A stretch of 64,000 nucleotides of DNA, taken from a bacterium. GTDB taxonomy: Bacteria > Bdellovibrionota_C > UBA2361 > SZUA-149 > JAQTWB01. The notes beneath the pieces were generated by a model, which saw only the letters and a program-made list of their open reading frames with translations, was not told where the DNA came from and searched no databases. A program made the position numbers and the translations under genes. The stretch covers positions 124,001 to 188,000 of the forward strand of contig JAQTWB010000001.1 in NCBI GenBank assembly GCA_028689495.1, written 5' to 3'. Below, piece after piece: positions 55,288 through 64,000 of this stretch (positions are counted from its first letter, which is position 1; every line of letters begins with the position of its first letter).

Positions 55288-56490
55288 ATGCAGAATTTGG
55301 ATAGCAGGGCTGTATATGATGTGGCAGTGATCGGGGCCTCTGTGGCTGGTTCTACCGTAGCCACCCTGCTTGGTCGTGCCGGGCTTGATGTTTTGCTTTG
55401 TGACAAGAAGAACTTTCCTCGAAACAAACCTTGTGGAGAGGGGATATCATCACTAGGCGTGCGCATGCTGTCCGAGCTGGGTATTACCGAAAGTAGTTTG
55501 TCGGGTCGTGAGAAGAACAATTACGGGCTCTATCGTATTTGGAGTAAAGGGAAGGCTTTTGTGCTGAGGGCGCCTTCTCTGAGAGGCGTAAACACGGCAA
55601 TGGGGGTTCGTCGTTTGTTGCTGGACGATAAACTGCTGGAGCGGGCAAAGAGTTTCCCTTCAGTCGAATTGTTGGAGGGGCAGGGACTAAAAGCGGTAGT
55701 TGATGATGGTCGATATTATGTGGTTACCCTGGATAAGCAGGAGATTAAAGCCAAATATCTGGTTGTCGCAGATGGAGCCTATTCACACACAGCGATAAAG
55801 CTTGGCATTCCTTTGCAGCATGGGAAACTCTCTCGTTTTGGATATTCCTATTATGCAAAGGGCAAGGCAAAAAAGGTAATTGATAGTGTTAGCGTTCTTC
55901 TTGAACCTGGTTTGCAGGTGTTCTGCACAATGACCGGAACGGAGGAGATGACAGTCAGTATTGTTGGTAATAAAAATGCGCTTCATCAGGTGTTTGCCGA
56001 CGAAGCCCTTTCTGTACTTCATAAAGAGATTGAACTTTGCACAGGCTTTGCGATAGAGGAATATTCGGCTCCGGCTGGTGCAGGATATGTCGATCAGATA
56101 TTACGCCCTCCTTATAGGGGGCGAACATTTCTTGTCGGTGATGCGGTTCGTCGTATGGATCCTGCTGGAGGCATGGGGATTACTCATGCGTTGGGTTGTG
56201 GGTTTCTGTGTGCCAGCGGTCTTGTTGAGGTGCTTCGTCGCGGGAGGAGTTGTGCAGAAGCCGGGCCTGAATATGAGAATCGGCAAATCCGATTTTCAGA
56301 TAGCCTGGCCAGATTGACCTATATTAATCTGCTTGGTTTGACCTGTTTCACCCGGTACCGTTTTATGCTCTCTTTATTGCGGCTCTCCTTTTTACAGCAT
56401 CTTGCAGAGCATGTAAGTCGGACAATACTTTCTCGCGCTGAGGCCGTGCTTGTTCAGGCGGGAGCGTTCTCATCGAGTTCTCGAAATTAA
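55288..56490 (+). CDS. FAD-dependent oxidoreductase, geranylgeranyl-reductase/PHBH-like
   Basis: 'YDVAVIGASVAGSTVATLLGRAGLDVLLCDKKNFPRNKPCGEGIS', 'FLVGDAVRRMDPAGGMGITHALGCG'. Confidence 0.88.
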   Translation: MQNLDSRAVYDVAVIGASVAGSTVATLLGRAGLDVLLCDKKNFPRNKPCGEGISSLGVRMLSELGITESSLSGREKNNYGLYRIWSKGKAFVLRAPSLRGVNTAMGVRRLLLDDKLLERAKSFPSVELLEGQGLKAVVDDGRYYVVTLDKQEIKAKYLVVADGAYSHTAIKLGIPLQHGKLSRFGYSYYAKGKAKKVIDSVSVLLEPGLQVFCTMTGTEEMTVSIVGNKNALHQVFADEALSVLHKEIELCTGFAIEEYSAPAGAGYVDQILRPPYRGRTFLVGDAVRRMDPAGGMGITHALGCGFLCASGLVEVLRRGRSCAEAGPEYENRQIRFSDSLARLTYINLLGLTCFTRYRFMLSLLRLSFLQHLAEHVSRTILSRAEAVLVQAGAFSSSSRN

Positions 56491-56504
56491 AGACAGAGGA
56501 AATA

Positions 56505-57122
56505 ATGAATAACCCGAATTTTCGATTTGTTGTAATCTTTTTAGTATTTGTCGCAGCTGGAATTTCATCACCGACTCTATGTGAGGCAGAGGATTCTTGG
56601 CAGTTGCCGGAGACTCTCGATGATACAAATGCTCAAGTTAGATTTACTGTTGATTCTACCTGGCACACCGTCCGAGGTGTAACGAGCGGTTTGGAGGGGA
56701 AGATCTGGATTGAGGATTCTTCAGATATTAAATCACTCAGGGCCGAAATATCTTTGCCCGTTGGCGAATTTAACACTGATGGAGAGTCTCGTGATGAAAG
56801 AATGCGAGAGGTGATGCAGGCTGAGAAGTTTTCTTTTGTGAATCTCCAGGTCAAATCAGTCAAGAAGCTTTGCCAACCTTCTTTGATATTGCCGGAGCGT
56901 CCCTGTCAGGTGTTGCTTGATAGCGAGTTGAAGATTCGCAATGTAAGTAAGACATTGGTCGTTAATGCAAAGATATTCAGAGAGAAGGATGGTTACTGGG
57001 TTCGTGGATCATTTCCCCTCTTATGGAGTGATTATGGGGTTGAAGACCCATCTATTATTATTGCCAAGCTGGATAAGACTGTGAATGTAGAGTTCGCAGT
57101 GAAGCTCAATGGAGGAGAGTGA
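56505..57122 (+). CDS. YceI-family periplasmic lipid-binding-like protein
   Basis: Signal peptide; 'AQVRFTVDSTWHTVRGVTSGLEGKIWIED…AEISLPVGEFNTDGESRDERMREVMQAEKFSFVNLQ'. Confidence 0.8.
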   Translation: MNNPNFRFVVIFLVFVAAGISSPTLCEAEDSWQLPETLDDTNAQVRFTVDSTWHTVRGVTSGLEGKIWIEDSSDIKSLRAEISLPVGEFNTDGESRDERMREVMQAEKFSFVNLQVKSVKKLCQPSLILPERPCQVLLDSELKIRNVSKTLVVNAKIFREKDGYWVRGSFPLLWSDYGVEDPSIIIAKLDKTVNVEFAVKLNGGE

Positions 57123-58165
57123 TGCCTAGTATTGTTTCTGCGGTAACCGGGACGCCGAAATCGGCGTATGCAAATGAAGAAATTCTCCGCTATGGCGGAC
57201 AGTGGCTGGAACAGAATAAGGCACTAAGCATGCTGTTCGAGCGTTTTCTTGGTTCTTCTCACACTAGGCAGAGATATTTTTGTATCCATCCTTCAAAGCT
57301 GCTTGAGCTGGGTAGCCTTTCAGAACGCGCGGCGTTGTTTAGCGAGTACGGGGTTCCTTTGGCGCAAGAAGTCTTGCTGGAATCGTTGGGGGCGAGTGGT
57401 ATTGGTGCTGCGGAGATTGGTTCCTATATTTTTACCTCCTGCACAATCCCGCTTATACCCTCACTTGATGCTTTGCTTGTTGAGGCATCCGGAATGTCGC
57501 GCGATGTTAAAAGACTTCCGGTCTATCAGCATGGATGTTGTGCGGGGATTGTTGGCCTGGCTACTGCATGCAATATGGCACAATTTGGTCGACCGGTTGT
57601 TCTTACATCACTTGAGCTTTGTTCTCTAGTGTTCCAGCCGGGCGACATGACAATGGGCCATCTTGTTGGTTCAGCGATTTTTGGCGATGGAACTGCCTCG
57701 GTTGTTGTTTCACCTGAAGATAGAGGATTTACTTATGTTGATAGTATGTCCTGGCTTGTGCCAGGCTCTCGTCATCTGATGGGATATGATCTTCTTGATG
57801 ATGGGCCACATTTGCGTCTGGACAAGGAGCTCCCTTACGAACTGGAGAAGGTGGCACCTGGAGTTGTCGCTGATTTTCTCGAGCGCATTGGCTGGGAGGC
57901 ATCGGAAGTTCAGCACTGGCTTATTCATCCAGGTGGTTCAAAGATTCTTAACATGCTGGAGCAGGGGCTGAATCTTTCACGTGAGCAGACGCACTATGCC
58001 TGGGATGTATTGGAAGAATGTGGAAATATGTCATCGGCGACGATCCTGTTTGTGCTATCGCGGCATCTGGAAAAGTCGGATCTTAAGCCAGGTGATAAAA
58101 CAGTAGTTCTCGGTATTGGGCCGGGGATTACTATTGAACTTGTCGCTTTTGAGAGTAGGCCTTAG
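57119..58165 (+). CDS. Type III polyketide synthase (chalcone/stilbene synthase family)
   Basis: Catalytic-type motifs 'YQHGCCAGIVGLATA' (Cys), 'HWLIHPGGSKIL' (His), 'LEECGNMSSATILFVL' (Asn); C-terminal 'VLGIGPGITIELVAF'. Confidence 0.92.
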   Translation: MMPSIVSAVTGTPKSAYANEEILRYGGQWLEQNKALSMLFERFLGSSHTRQRYFCIHPSKLLELGSLSERAALFSEYGVPLAQEVLLESLGASGIGAAEIGSYIFTSCTIPLIPSLDALLVEASGMSRDVKRLPVYQHGCCAGIVGLATACNMAQFGRPVVLTSLELCSLVFQPGDMTMGHLVGSAIFGDGTASVVVSPEDRGFTYVDSMSWLVPGSRHLMGYDLLDDGPHLRLDKELPYELEKVAPGVVADFLERIGWEASEVQHWLIHPGGSKILNMLEQGLNLSREQTHYAWDVLEECGNMSSATILFVLSRHLEKSDLKPGDKTVVLGIGPGITIELVAFESRP

Positions 58166-58168
58166 ATA

Positions 58169-58882
58169 ATGTTTCGCCACGCTGTGCGCAATGACCTCAG
58201 CATCTACAATACTCAGGCTTCAGGCTGGTGGGATCCTGCCAGCTTGGCGTTTCGCTCGTTGCAGAGTATTACTGTTTTCCGGCTTGAACAGCTTCTCTCC
58301 TGGGTTGGTGACATTGAGGGGAAGGTAGTCGTTGATATTGGTTGTGGCGGTGGTTTGATGAGTGTGCCGCTTGCGCAGCGTGGGGCGCAGGTGACAGGAT
58401 TTGACTTAAGTGAGCCAAGTCTTGCTGAGGCCAGGCGGCACGCGCCTGCCGGAGCCGTTTTTATTGCGGCAGATGCTCGTTCCATTCCTTTCCCCGATAA
58501 TTCAGCCGATATAGTTATACTTGCCGATATTCTTGATCATATTGCTGATTACGATGTTGTGTTTGCAGAAGTTGCTCGTATCTTGCGTCCGGACGGTTAC
58601 TTGTACGTCAACACTATTAATCGCACTTGGCAGAGTTGGCTACTGGCCTATCAGATTGGGGAAATGGTGCGCCTCATCCCTCCAGGGACCCATGATTTTT
58701 CCTTGTTTATCAAGCCGTCTGAATTGCTGGAAGTCGCGGAACAAAATCATTTTACAGTTTGTGCCTGGCAGGGAGAAGCACCGAGTATTTTGCGCACTGC
58801 CATGAAGTGGGCGATTGTTTTTCGCAAGACGGCTAGCCTGGCGGTTGCCTATAGCGCTTTATTTAAACGTCGGGAGCGGTGA
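58169..58882 (+). CDS. UbiG-like class I SAM-dependent methyltransferase
   Basis: 'YNTQASGWWDPASLAFRSLQ', 'VVDIGCGGGLMSVPLAQRGAQVTGFDLSEPSLAEAR', 'LNTINRTW'-like 'YVNTINRTWQS'. Confidence 0.88.
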   Translation: MFRHAVRNDLSIYNTQASGWWDPASLAFRSLQSITVFRLEQLLSWVGDIEGKVVVDIGCGGGLMSVPLAQRGAQVTGFDLSEPSLAEARRHAPAGAVFIAADARSIPFPDNSADIVILADILDHIADYDVVFAEVARILRPDGYLYVNTINRTWQSWLLAYQIGEMVRLIPPGTHDFSLFIKPSELLEVAEQNHFTVCAWQGEAPSILRTAMKWAIVFRKTASLAVAYSALFKRRER

Positions 58883-59637
58883 TGAAGAAAGCTCTGATAG
58901 TTGGCTATGGTTTGTTTACACATCTTTGTTTTTTGCTTGGCGTTGCTTTGATGTTTTATCAACTATATTTTGGTCTTTGCCGGACATTTGTTCACATCGA
59001 TTTTTGCTCACCTGTTCTCTGGAATACTATTCTTCTATTTCATTTTCCTTTTTTGCATTCTTTTTTCCTGACAGGACCGGGCCGTCGCTTGATGGGCAGT
59101 GAAGATCCGCTATTTCGCATTCTAATGCCTACTTCCTATGCTTTGCTTGCATCATTGCAATTGATCTTTGTTTTCGGTACCTGGCAGTCATCGGAGATTA
59201 TCTGGTGGCAGGCCAGTGGTATCGTCTCATTTATCCTTTCATCCGCTTATATTTTTTCCTGGGTTTATCTCGGTATGGCAATGAGTGATGCTGGTCTTGG
59301 TTACCAGACAGGATTTTCAGGCTGGTGGTCGGCGCTCGGGCTGAAATCCGGTTTATCTCAGATGGGCAAATTTACTATGCCGGAAAAGCGGACATTTTCT
59401 GTGACACGGCAACCTATTTATTTAAGTTTTGCCCTTATACTTTGGACTAGCCCGGTCTGGTCTCCAGACCGAGGCGCGCTGACACTTGTTTGGACCTTGT
59501 ATTGTTTGTTTGGGCCGTTACATAAAGAGCGGCGATATTTGAGATATTTTGGCGACACCTTCCGTGATTACCAAAAACGCGTACCATATTTTTTTCCTGG
59601 AATCGCTCGACGCAATAAGGATAAAAATACGGCATGA
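58879..59637 (+). CDS. Polytopic methyltransferase of ICMT/NnrU-like type
   Basis: 'FSVTRQPIYLSFALILWTSP…GPLHKERRYLRYFGDTFRDYQKRVPYFFPG'. Confidence 0.7.
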   Translation: MMKKALIVGYGLFTHLCFLLGVALMFYQLYFGLCRTFVHIDFCSPVLWNTILLFHFPFLHSFFLTGPGRRLMGSEDPLFRILMPTSYALLASLQLIFVFGTWQSSEIIWWQASGIVSFILSSAYIFSWVYLGMAMSDAGLGYQTGFSGWWSALGLKSGLSQMGKFTMPEKRTFSVTRQPIYLSFALILWTSPVWSPDRGALTLVWTLYCLFGPLHKERRYLRYFGDTFRDYQKRVPYFFPGIARRNKDKNTA

Positions 59638-61718
59638 TAAGAAGAGCCTTGGGCGATCCTGTAATTATTATTGTGCTGATAATAAGTTTGTCGCTTTTAG
59701 GCCTTGTCGTTTCAAGCGGACGCTACCCGACAAGCACAGGTGATGTCTCAGTGCTATTCCCATCTTTCTCCAGAACGCTGACCAGTCTTCAAAAGAGTAA
59801 TGCTCTTTTTGGAAAAACTCAGGTTGATGTAGTTGTCGTCCGTATGCGTTCTGAAGGTGAGAAGGAGCTTGATGCAGAAAAAGAGGTTGATATTTATACG
59901 CTAGAGGAAGAGCTTGCCGGCCTTGACGGCATAGTTTCCCTGATGTCGCCTTTGCAAGGACTAGCCAAGGTTCCTCCGCCTTGGCAGTTGATTTCTGAGG
60001 ATGGGCAGTGGGGCAGGTTTGTCCTTGAGGTGAGTGGTGATTTGTCAGAGGACGAGGCTGAGAAGCTCAATCACGAAATTGATCACCTGCTTGCAGAGTA
60101 TCGCTCTCTGCAGCCGTTGCGTGATGGGTCATTTTTCCTTACTCAGTCTGTGACTCGCGAGATTGAGCACGAAAGCAAAAAGATTATTCCCTATAGTATC
60201 GCCACTCTCTTTGGCGTTCTTTTACTGATGTTTCGCAATCCTGTGCTTGCCCTGATTTCCTTTGTTACACCAATGGTAGTTTTGGCTTGGTTCCACGCAA
60301 TTATTGCATTGCTTAAGTTTCCGTTAGATCCGGTGTCGCAACTATGTCCACCGTTTCTGCTGGCTGTATCAACTGCTTATAGTATTCATATTACTGCTCG
60401 CCTGGCCCAGAAAGGTGATGTGAAGGCTGTGCCGATGGGTGAGATTAACCAGGGCTTATTTTTCGCTGTCTTGACAACTGTTGTCGGTGTTCTCTCTCTG
60501 GTGTTGCTTGATGTTAAAGGGGTGACAGACTTCGCGGTCATGTCCGGGTTCGGCATATTTGTCGCTGGTGTAATCTGTTCGCAGTTGAATCCGGCTCTGG
60601 TTAATATTTTTCATGTGACTAATCAGAAGAAGAGTGTTCTTCCGATCGTATTACGAAAGGTTATTCTTAGAGGACGGGGAGCTCCGGGTGTCGTTTTTTC
60701 GTTGATTGGATTGACCATGATGATTTTCTCTGGGGTTAGTGGGGTACAGGTCCATACAGATCCACAAAGTTTTCTGCCACGCAATAGTCATGCCTATCGA
60801 CAAGTAATGGCTGCCCGTCAACATTTTGCGGGTAATCTTGTGCTTGGGGTATATTTTCAGCGCAAAGCTGGAGTTAGGACAAAGGGTTCTAAAGATGTTC
60901 TTCATCTTGAGGATATTGCGCTGATCGAAAAAGTGAAATCTGAGCTTCGCAAGCTAAAAGGAGTTGAGCACACAGTGTCAGCAGGGGATTTTATCGATCT
61001 TTATCGGGAGATGTCGCAAATTCGCCTTGATGATGCCGAGTCCGAGTCCTGGGGACCAGGAAGTATTACAAATAACGAGCGAACGGCAACACGGATAATT
61101 ATTGATACCGACCTAGAGGGGCGAAAACTCTTGGAGTTGAGAAATGCGATTAAACTGCTTTTGCAAGATGAGTTAAAGCAGAGCTCTCTTGATGCGCGGA
61201 TAGCTTCGCTGGGGTTATTGGTAGCCGAGCAGTCCAATCATATTGTGCGAGGTATTATCAATTCACTTATATCATCGTTGTTGATTGTTTTTATTTTATT
61301 GCTAGCGGGTTGGAAAAGTATACGTATTGCTTTGATTGGACTTGTGCCGAATGTTATTCCGGTAATTATCGTTTTTGGGTCGCTGGGCTGGTTGTATGGG
61401 GAAATTAATCTTGGTTCGGCGCTTGTCGCTGTCACAGCTTTGTCGATTGCCGTTGATAATACATTTCATCTGTTGATGTCGTGGAAAGCTGCTGATGTTG
61501 GAGGTCCGCAGATTGCTCGTGCTGAGCGCCGCGCATTGCGTCAGAATCTCGATTCATTTATCAATTCTTCTGTTGTTTTGATTGCGGGGTTTACTGTGAT
61601 GGCATTTTCTGCAGTTGCTCCGGTAGCGCAGTTTGGTCTTTTACTTTCGATCGCCCTGTTGGTTGGTGCAATTGCTGATATGTACGTGCTTCCTTATCTT
61701 TTGCGTCGATTCGCTTGA
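59634..61718 (+). CDS. MMPL/RND-superfamily lipid or hydrophobic-compound transporter
   Basis: Two blocks of TM helices around large periplasmic domains; 'PPFLLAVSTAYSIHITARLAQKGD', 'AVTALSIAVDNTFHLLMSWKAA'. Confidence 0.88.
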   Translation: MIRRALGDPVIIIVLIISLSLLGLVVSSGRYPTSTGDVSVLFPSFSRTLTSLQKSNALFGKTQVDVVVVRMRSEGEKELDAEKEVDIYTLEEELAGLDGIVSLMSPLQGLAKVPPPWQLISEDGQWGRFVLEVSGDLSEDEAEKLNHEIDHLLAEYRSLQPLRDGSFFLTQSVTREIEHESKKIIPYSIATLFGVLLLMFRNPVLALISFVTPMVVLAWFHAIIALLKFPLDPVSQLCPPFLLAVSTAYSIHITARLAQKGDVKAVPMGEINQGLFFAVLTTVVGVLSLVLLDVKGVTDFAVMSGFGIFVAGVICSQLNPALVNIFHVTNQKKSVLPIVLRKVILRGRGAPGVVFSLIGLTMMIFSGVSGVQVHTDPQSFLPRNSHAYRQVMAARQHFAGNLVLGVYFQRKAGVRTKGSKDVLHLEDIALIEKVKSELRKLKGVEHTVSAGDFIDLYREMSQIRLDDAESESWGPGSITNNERTATRIIIDTDLEGRKLLELRNAIKLLLQDELKQSSLDARIASLGLLVAEQSNHIVRGIINSLISSLLIVFILLLAGWKSIRIALIGLVPNVIPVIIVFGSLGWLYGEINLGSALVAVTALSIAVDNTFHLLMSWKAADVGGPQIARAERRALRQNLDSFINSSVVLIAGFTVMAFSAVAPVAQFGLLLSIALLVGAIADMYVLPYLLRRFA

Positions 61719-61885
61719 AAATACTTTTGGATATTTGTGGAGCTCTGAAATTGCACGTAACTTCACGGCTGAAATTAAAAAACTGTTCCTGAGCAACGAT
61801 TCCACTCTGGTCGGCCAGAATTCGCGCCTTACTCAGGGTAGATTAGGGCGCAGAAGGGTCATCAAAGAGTGCAATTCAGGCTATG

Positions 61886-64000
61886 TTAGAGAGTCCTATT
61901 TCTGATTCTGACAATGGTTTGAAGGAGGTCGTTTTTGTTGTAGGGTTTGCTTATGAAGGCGTTAAAACCCTCAGCTAGATATTTTTCCCGATCGCCGATA
62001 ATTGCATGGGCAGTGAGAGCGATAAATGGAAGATTTGACGTAGTTTGTTCTTGATGTCGCCAGGCTTTCAGGGCAGCTACTCCGTCCATTCCCGGCATTT
62101 GGATGTCCATTAGTACGAGGTCGACTTTCTCGTGTTTGAGCAAACTTATGGCTTGCTCACCGCTATCCGCCAATATGACATCGACTCCTTCTTTTTTTAA
62201 AATTCGCGATGCCAGCTGCTGGTTTGTTGAGTTATCATCAACTACCAATATGCGCATGTTGGCAAGTGATGCCTTAACGTTTTCTAGTGGAGTATCAATC
62301 TTATATGGCACGCCATTTTCTGGCACCGTTGGGTCGATTTTAAGGGGTAGGATAACAGTGAATGCGCTGCCAGACCCAGGGATGCTGTTCACAGAAATCT
62401 GTCCACCCATAAGTTTTACCAGGCGGTTGGTGATAGTCAGGCCAAGTCCAGTTCCACCGTAGCGCCTTGTTGTGCTGGTGTCGGCTTGCTCGAACGCTTC
62501 AAAAATTTTTGATTGTGACTCTAGGCGAATGCCTATGCCCGAGTCAATAACGCTGATTCGAAGGTTAGCTGTTGTCTCGGTCAGTTCGGGAAGATCGGCA
62601 CGCAAAATCACTGACATTCCTTCATCCGTGAATTTCACAGCGTTGGCAACAAGGTTGATAATTATTTGTCTAATTCTTACCTGGTCTCCGATCAGATAGA
62701 CCGGTATCGTCGGTGATATGTCGTTGATTAAAGTAATGCTTTTACTACTGGCACTAAGTCGAAATATTTCTTCAATCTCCTTTAGCTCGTAGCGTAGGTC
62801 GAATGAAGAGGGGGTTATGACAAGTTTTCCGGATTCTATTTTACTCAAGTCGAGTATATCGTTGATGATAGTCAATAGGTTGTTCGCTGAGCTTTGGGCC
62901 ATGCTGCAAAGCTCTTTTTGTTCAAATGTTAATCCGGTATCACGGAGAAGGTTCAACATTCCGAGAACACCGCTCATTGGCGTGCGAATTTCATGACTCA
63001 TATTTGCGAGAAATTCACTTTTTGCTCTGCTTGCTTTTTCCAATTCCAGGTTATTTGCCACGAGTTTCTTCTCCGCTTCTTTGCGCGAAGTGATATCGGT
63101 AACAATTGAATGAACAGTTTGGCGACCATTGAGTGTTATCAGGCTGCTTGAAACAGTCACATCGCGCATCTCTCCGCTTGCCAGTTTGTGTCTGAATTCA
63201 AATTGATGAGCTTGTGAATTCCTGATTCTGTCGATTGCAGAAGACACCTCTTCTTTGCTCAGGAGGTTTAGGTCGGCAATATGCATATTTTTCAGCGCCT
63301 CACGACTATAACCGTAAAATTCTGCAGCTGCATTGTTAGCATCGATAATCTGTTGAGATTTGGGGTCAATGAGGAGCATGACGGCGCGGTTGTCATAAAA
63401 TTGTCTTGTATACGATTGTTCACTGACCTGGAGTTCGTTGACGCGCTCCCGAACTTCATTTTCAAGGTTTGTTCGGTGGGTTGCCAAGGTGCCGATCATC
63501 AGTGAAAAAGCAAATGTGAAGAGAAGACCGACGGATGTCACCACGAGAGTTAGGTGTCTGTCATTAGCGGGGTGGAATTTTTGACTTGGTGAAATCAGTA
63601 TCTGGTACGAGTTGTTAAATGCAAAAAGTGGAAAAGATATAGTGAGAGGATCTTTATCCAGTGGGGTAGTTTCGTCGGGATTATTCGCCGATGAATTTGA
63701 CGTGGTAGAGCTGGCTAGAAAACGTTTATTATCCCCTTGGTCGAGTTGGTATAGCTTGATTGTGGAAAATGTGTTTTGGGAGCTTGATAAGTAGTCGTTA
63801 ACCAAGTCGTGATAGCTAAGCAGTGCAGTGGCAAGTATTGAATGCTTTGTTGTCAGGTTTGCCTCAGCGGCAAGATATATCTGTGTCCCCAAGCCAGATT
63901 TTTTAAATTGCCTGATTGGGAGAGGATCTGAAGCTGAGGTGAGTTTACTGGATATGGCCGCATGGATAGTTGCCAGTCGGTTCGCATCGTTGGCATGGTC
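61886..64000 (-). CDS. Hybrid sensor histidine kinase (sensor region, PAS, HisKA, HATPase_c, receiver); continues past the right window edge
   Basis: 'EFLANMSHEIRTPMSGVLGML', 'YGGTGLGLTITNRLVKLMGGQISV', 'ILVVDDNSTNQQLASRIL…DLVLMDIQMPGMDG'; the frame stays open from the annotated start 63892 to 64000. Confidence 0.95.
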   Translation of the reverse strand, partial: DHANDANRLATIHAAISSKLTSASDPLPIRQFKKSGLGTQIYLAAEANLTTKHSILATALLSYHDLVNDYLSSSQNTFSTIKLYQLDQGDNKRFLASSTTSNSSANNPDETTPLDKDPLTISFPLFAFNNSYQILISPSQKFHPANDRHLTLVVTSVGLLFTFAFSLMIGTLATHRTNLENEVRERVNELQVSEQSYTRQFYDNRAVMLLIDPKSQQIIDANNAAAEFYGYSREALKNMHIADLNLLSKEEVSSAIDRIRNSQAHQFEFRHKLASGEMRDVTVSSSLITLNGRQTVHSIVTDITSRKEAEKKLVANNLELEKASRAKSEFLANMSHEIRTPMSGVLGMLNLLRDTGLTFEQKELCSMAQSSANNLLTIINDILDLSKIESGKLVITPSSFDLRYELKEIEEIFRLSASSKSITLINDISPTIPVYLIGDQVRIRQIIINLVANAVKFTDEGMSVILRADLPELTETTANLRISVIDSGIGIRLESQSKIFEAFEQADTSTTRRYGGTGLGLTITNRLVKLMGGQISVNSIPGSGSAFTVILPLKIDPTVPENGVPYKIDTPLENVKASLANMRILVVDDNSTNQQLASRILKKEGVDVILADSGEQAISLLKHEKVDLVLMDIQMPGMDGVAALKAWRHQEQTTSNLPFIALTAHAIIGDREKYLAEGFNAFISKPYNKNDLLQTIVRIRNRTL

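Noticed and set aside
1-64000. CRISPR arrays, tRNA or rRNA genes, transposases/integrases
   Set aside because: No regular direct-repeat array, cloverleaf or recombinase motif noticed by eye; absence cannot be guaranteed without tRNAscan/Infernal/ISfinder runs.

Overview
The window is a dense accessory and secretion-rich region of a bacterial chromosome; the species cannot be assigned from sequence alone. (1) 453-16613: a TraF-like thioredoxin-fold protein, a large secreted N/G/S-rich protein in the position expected for TraH, and five tandem divergent paralogs of a polytopic TraG-N/DotA-like protein, resembling an expanded F-type T4SS module. (2) 16878-20797: a tal-zwf-opcA pentose-phosphate cluster. 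(3) 21252-32524: a Flp/Tad pilus locus (two Flp-like pilins, TadZ/CpaE, CpaB, CpaF/TadA, TadB, TadC) preceded by a PP2C phosphatase, an FHA protein and a canonical Ser/Thr kinase. (4) 32843-43211: a partial non-flagellar type III secretion locus (SctV, SctJ, SctQ, probable TPR chaperone) containing a degenerate Ser/Thr pseudokinase, a triple-FHA tail-anchored protein in the SctD position, and a zinc-ribbon/FHA protein. It is followed by a convergent gene for a sigma-70-like protein with a predicted C-terminal TM helix, then by a second sigma factor. (5) 45744-52926: exopolysaccharide-type genes (FemAB-like, NodB deacetylase, DegT aminotransferase, glycosyltransferase) and glycogen phosphorylase. 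(6) 54592-61718: a type III polyketide synthase cluster (FAD oxidoreductase, YceI, T3PKS, two methyltransferases, MMPL/RND transporter). (7) A hybrid histidine kinase running off the right edge. Two dispersed intergenic repeat families were found by eye: a ~190-bp hairpin-containing element (copies at 62-252 and 32634-32821 in opposite orientation, half copy at ~16632-16691) and a 51-bp element with perfect terminal inverted repeats (22040-22090 and 27540-27590). The most interesting hypothesis is that a phospho-threonine signalling module (kinase, phosphatase, pseudokinase, five FHA-like domains) is wired into a composite Tad/T3SS locus. All family calls are from motif reading; no database search was run.
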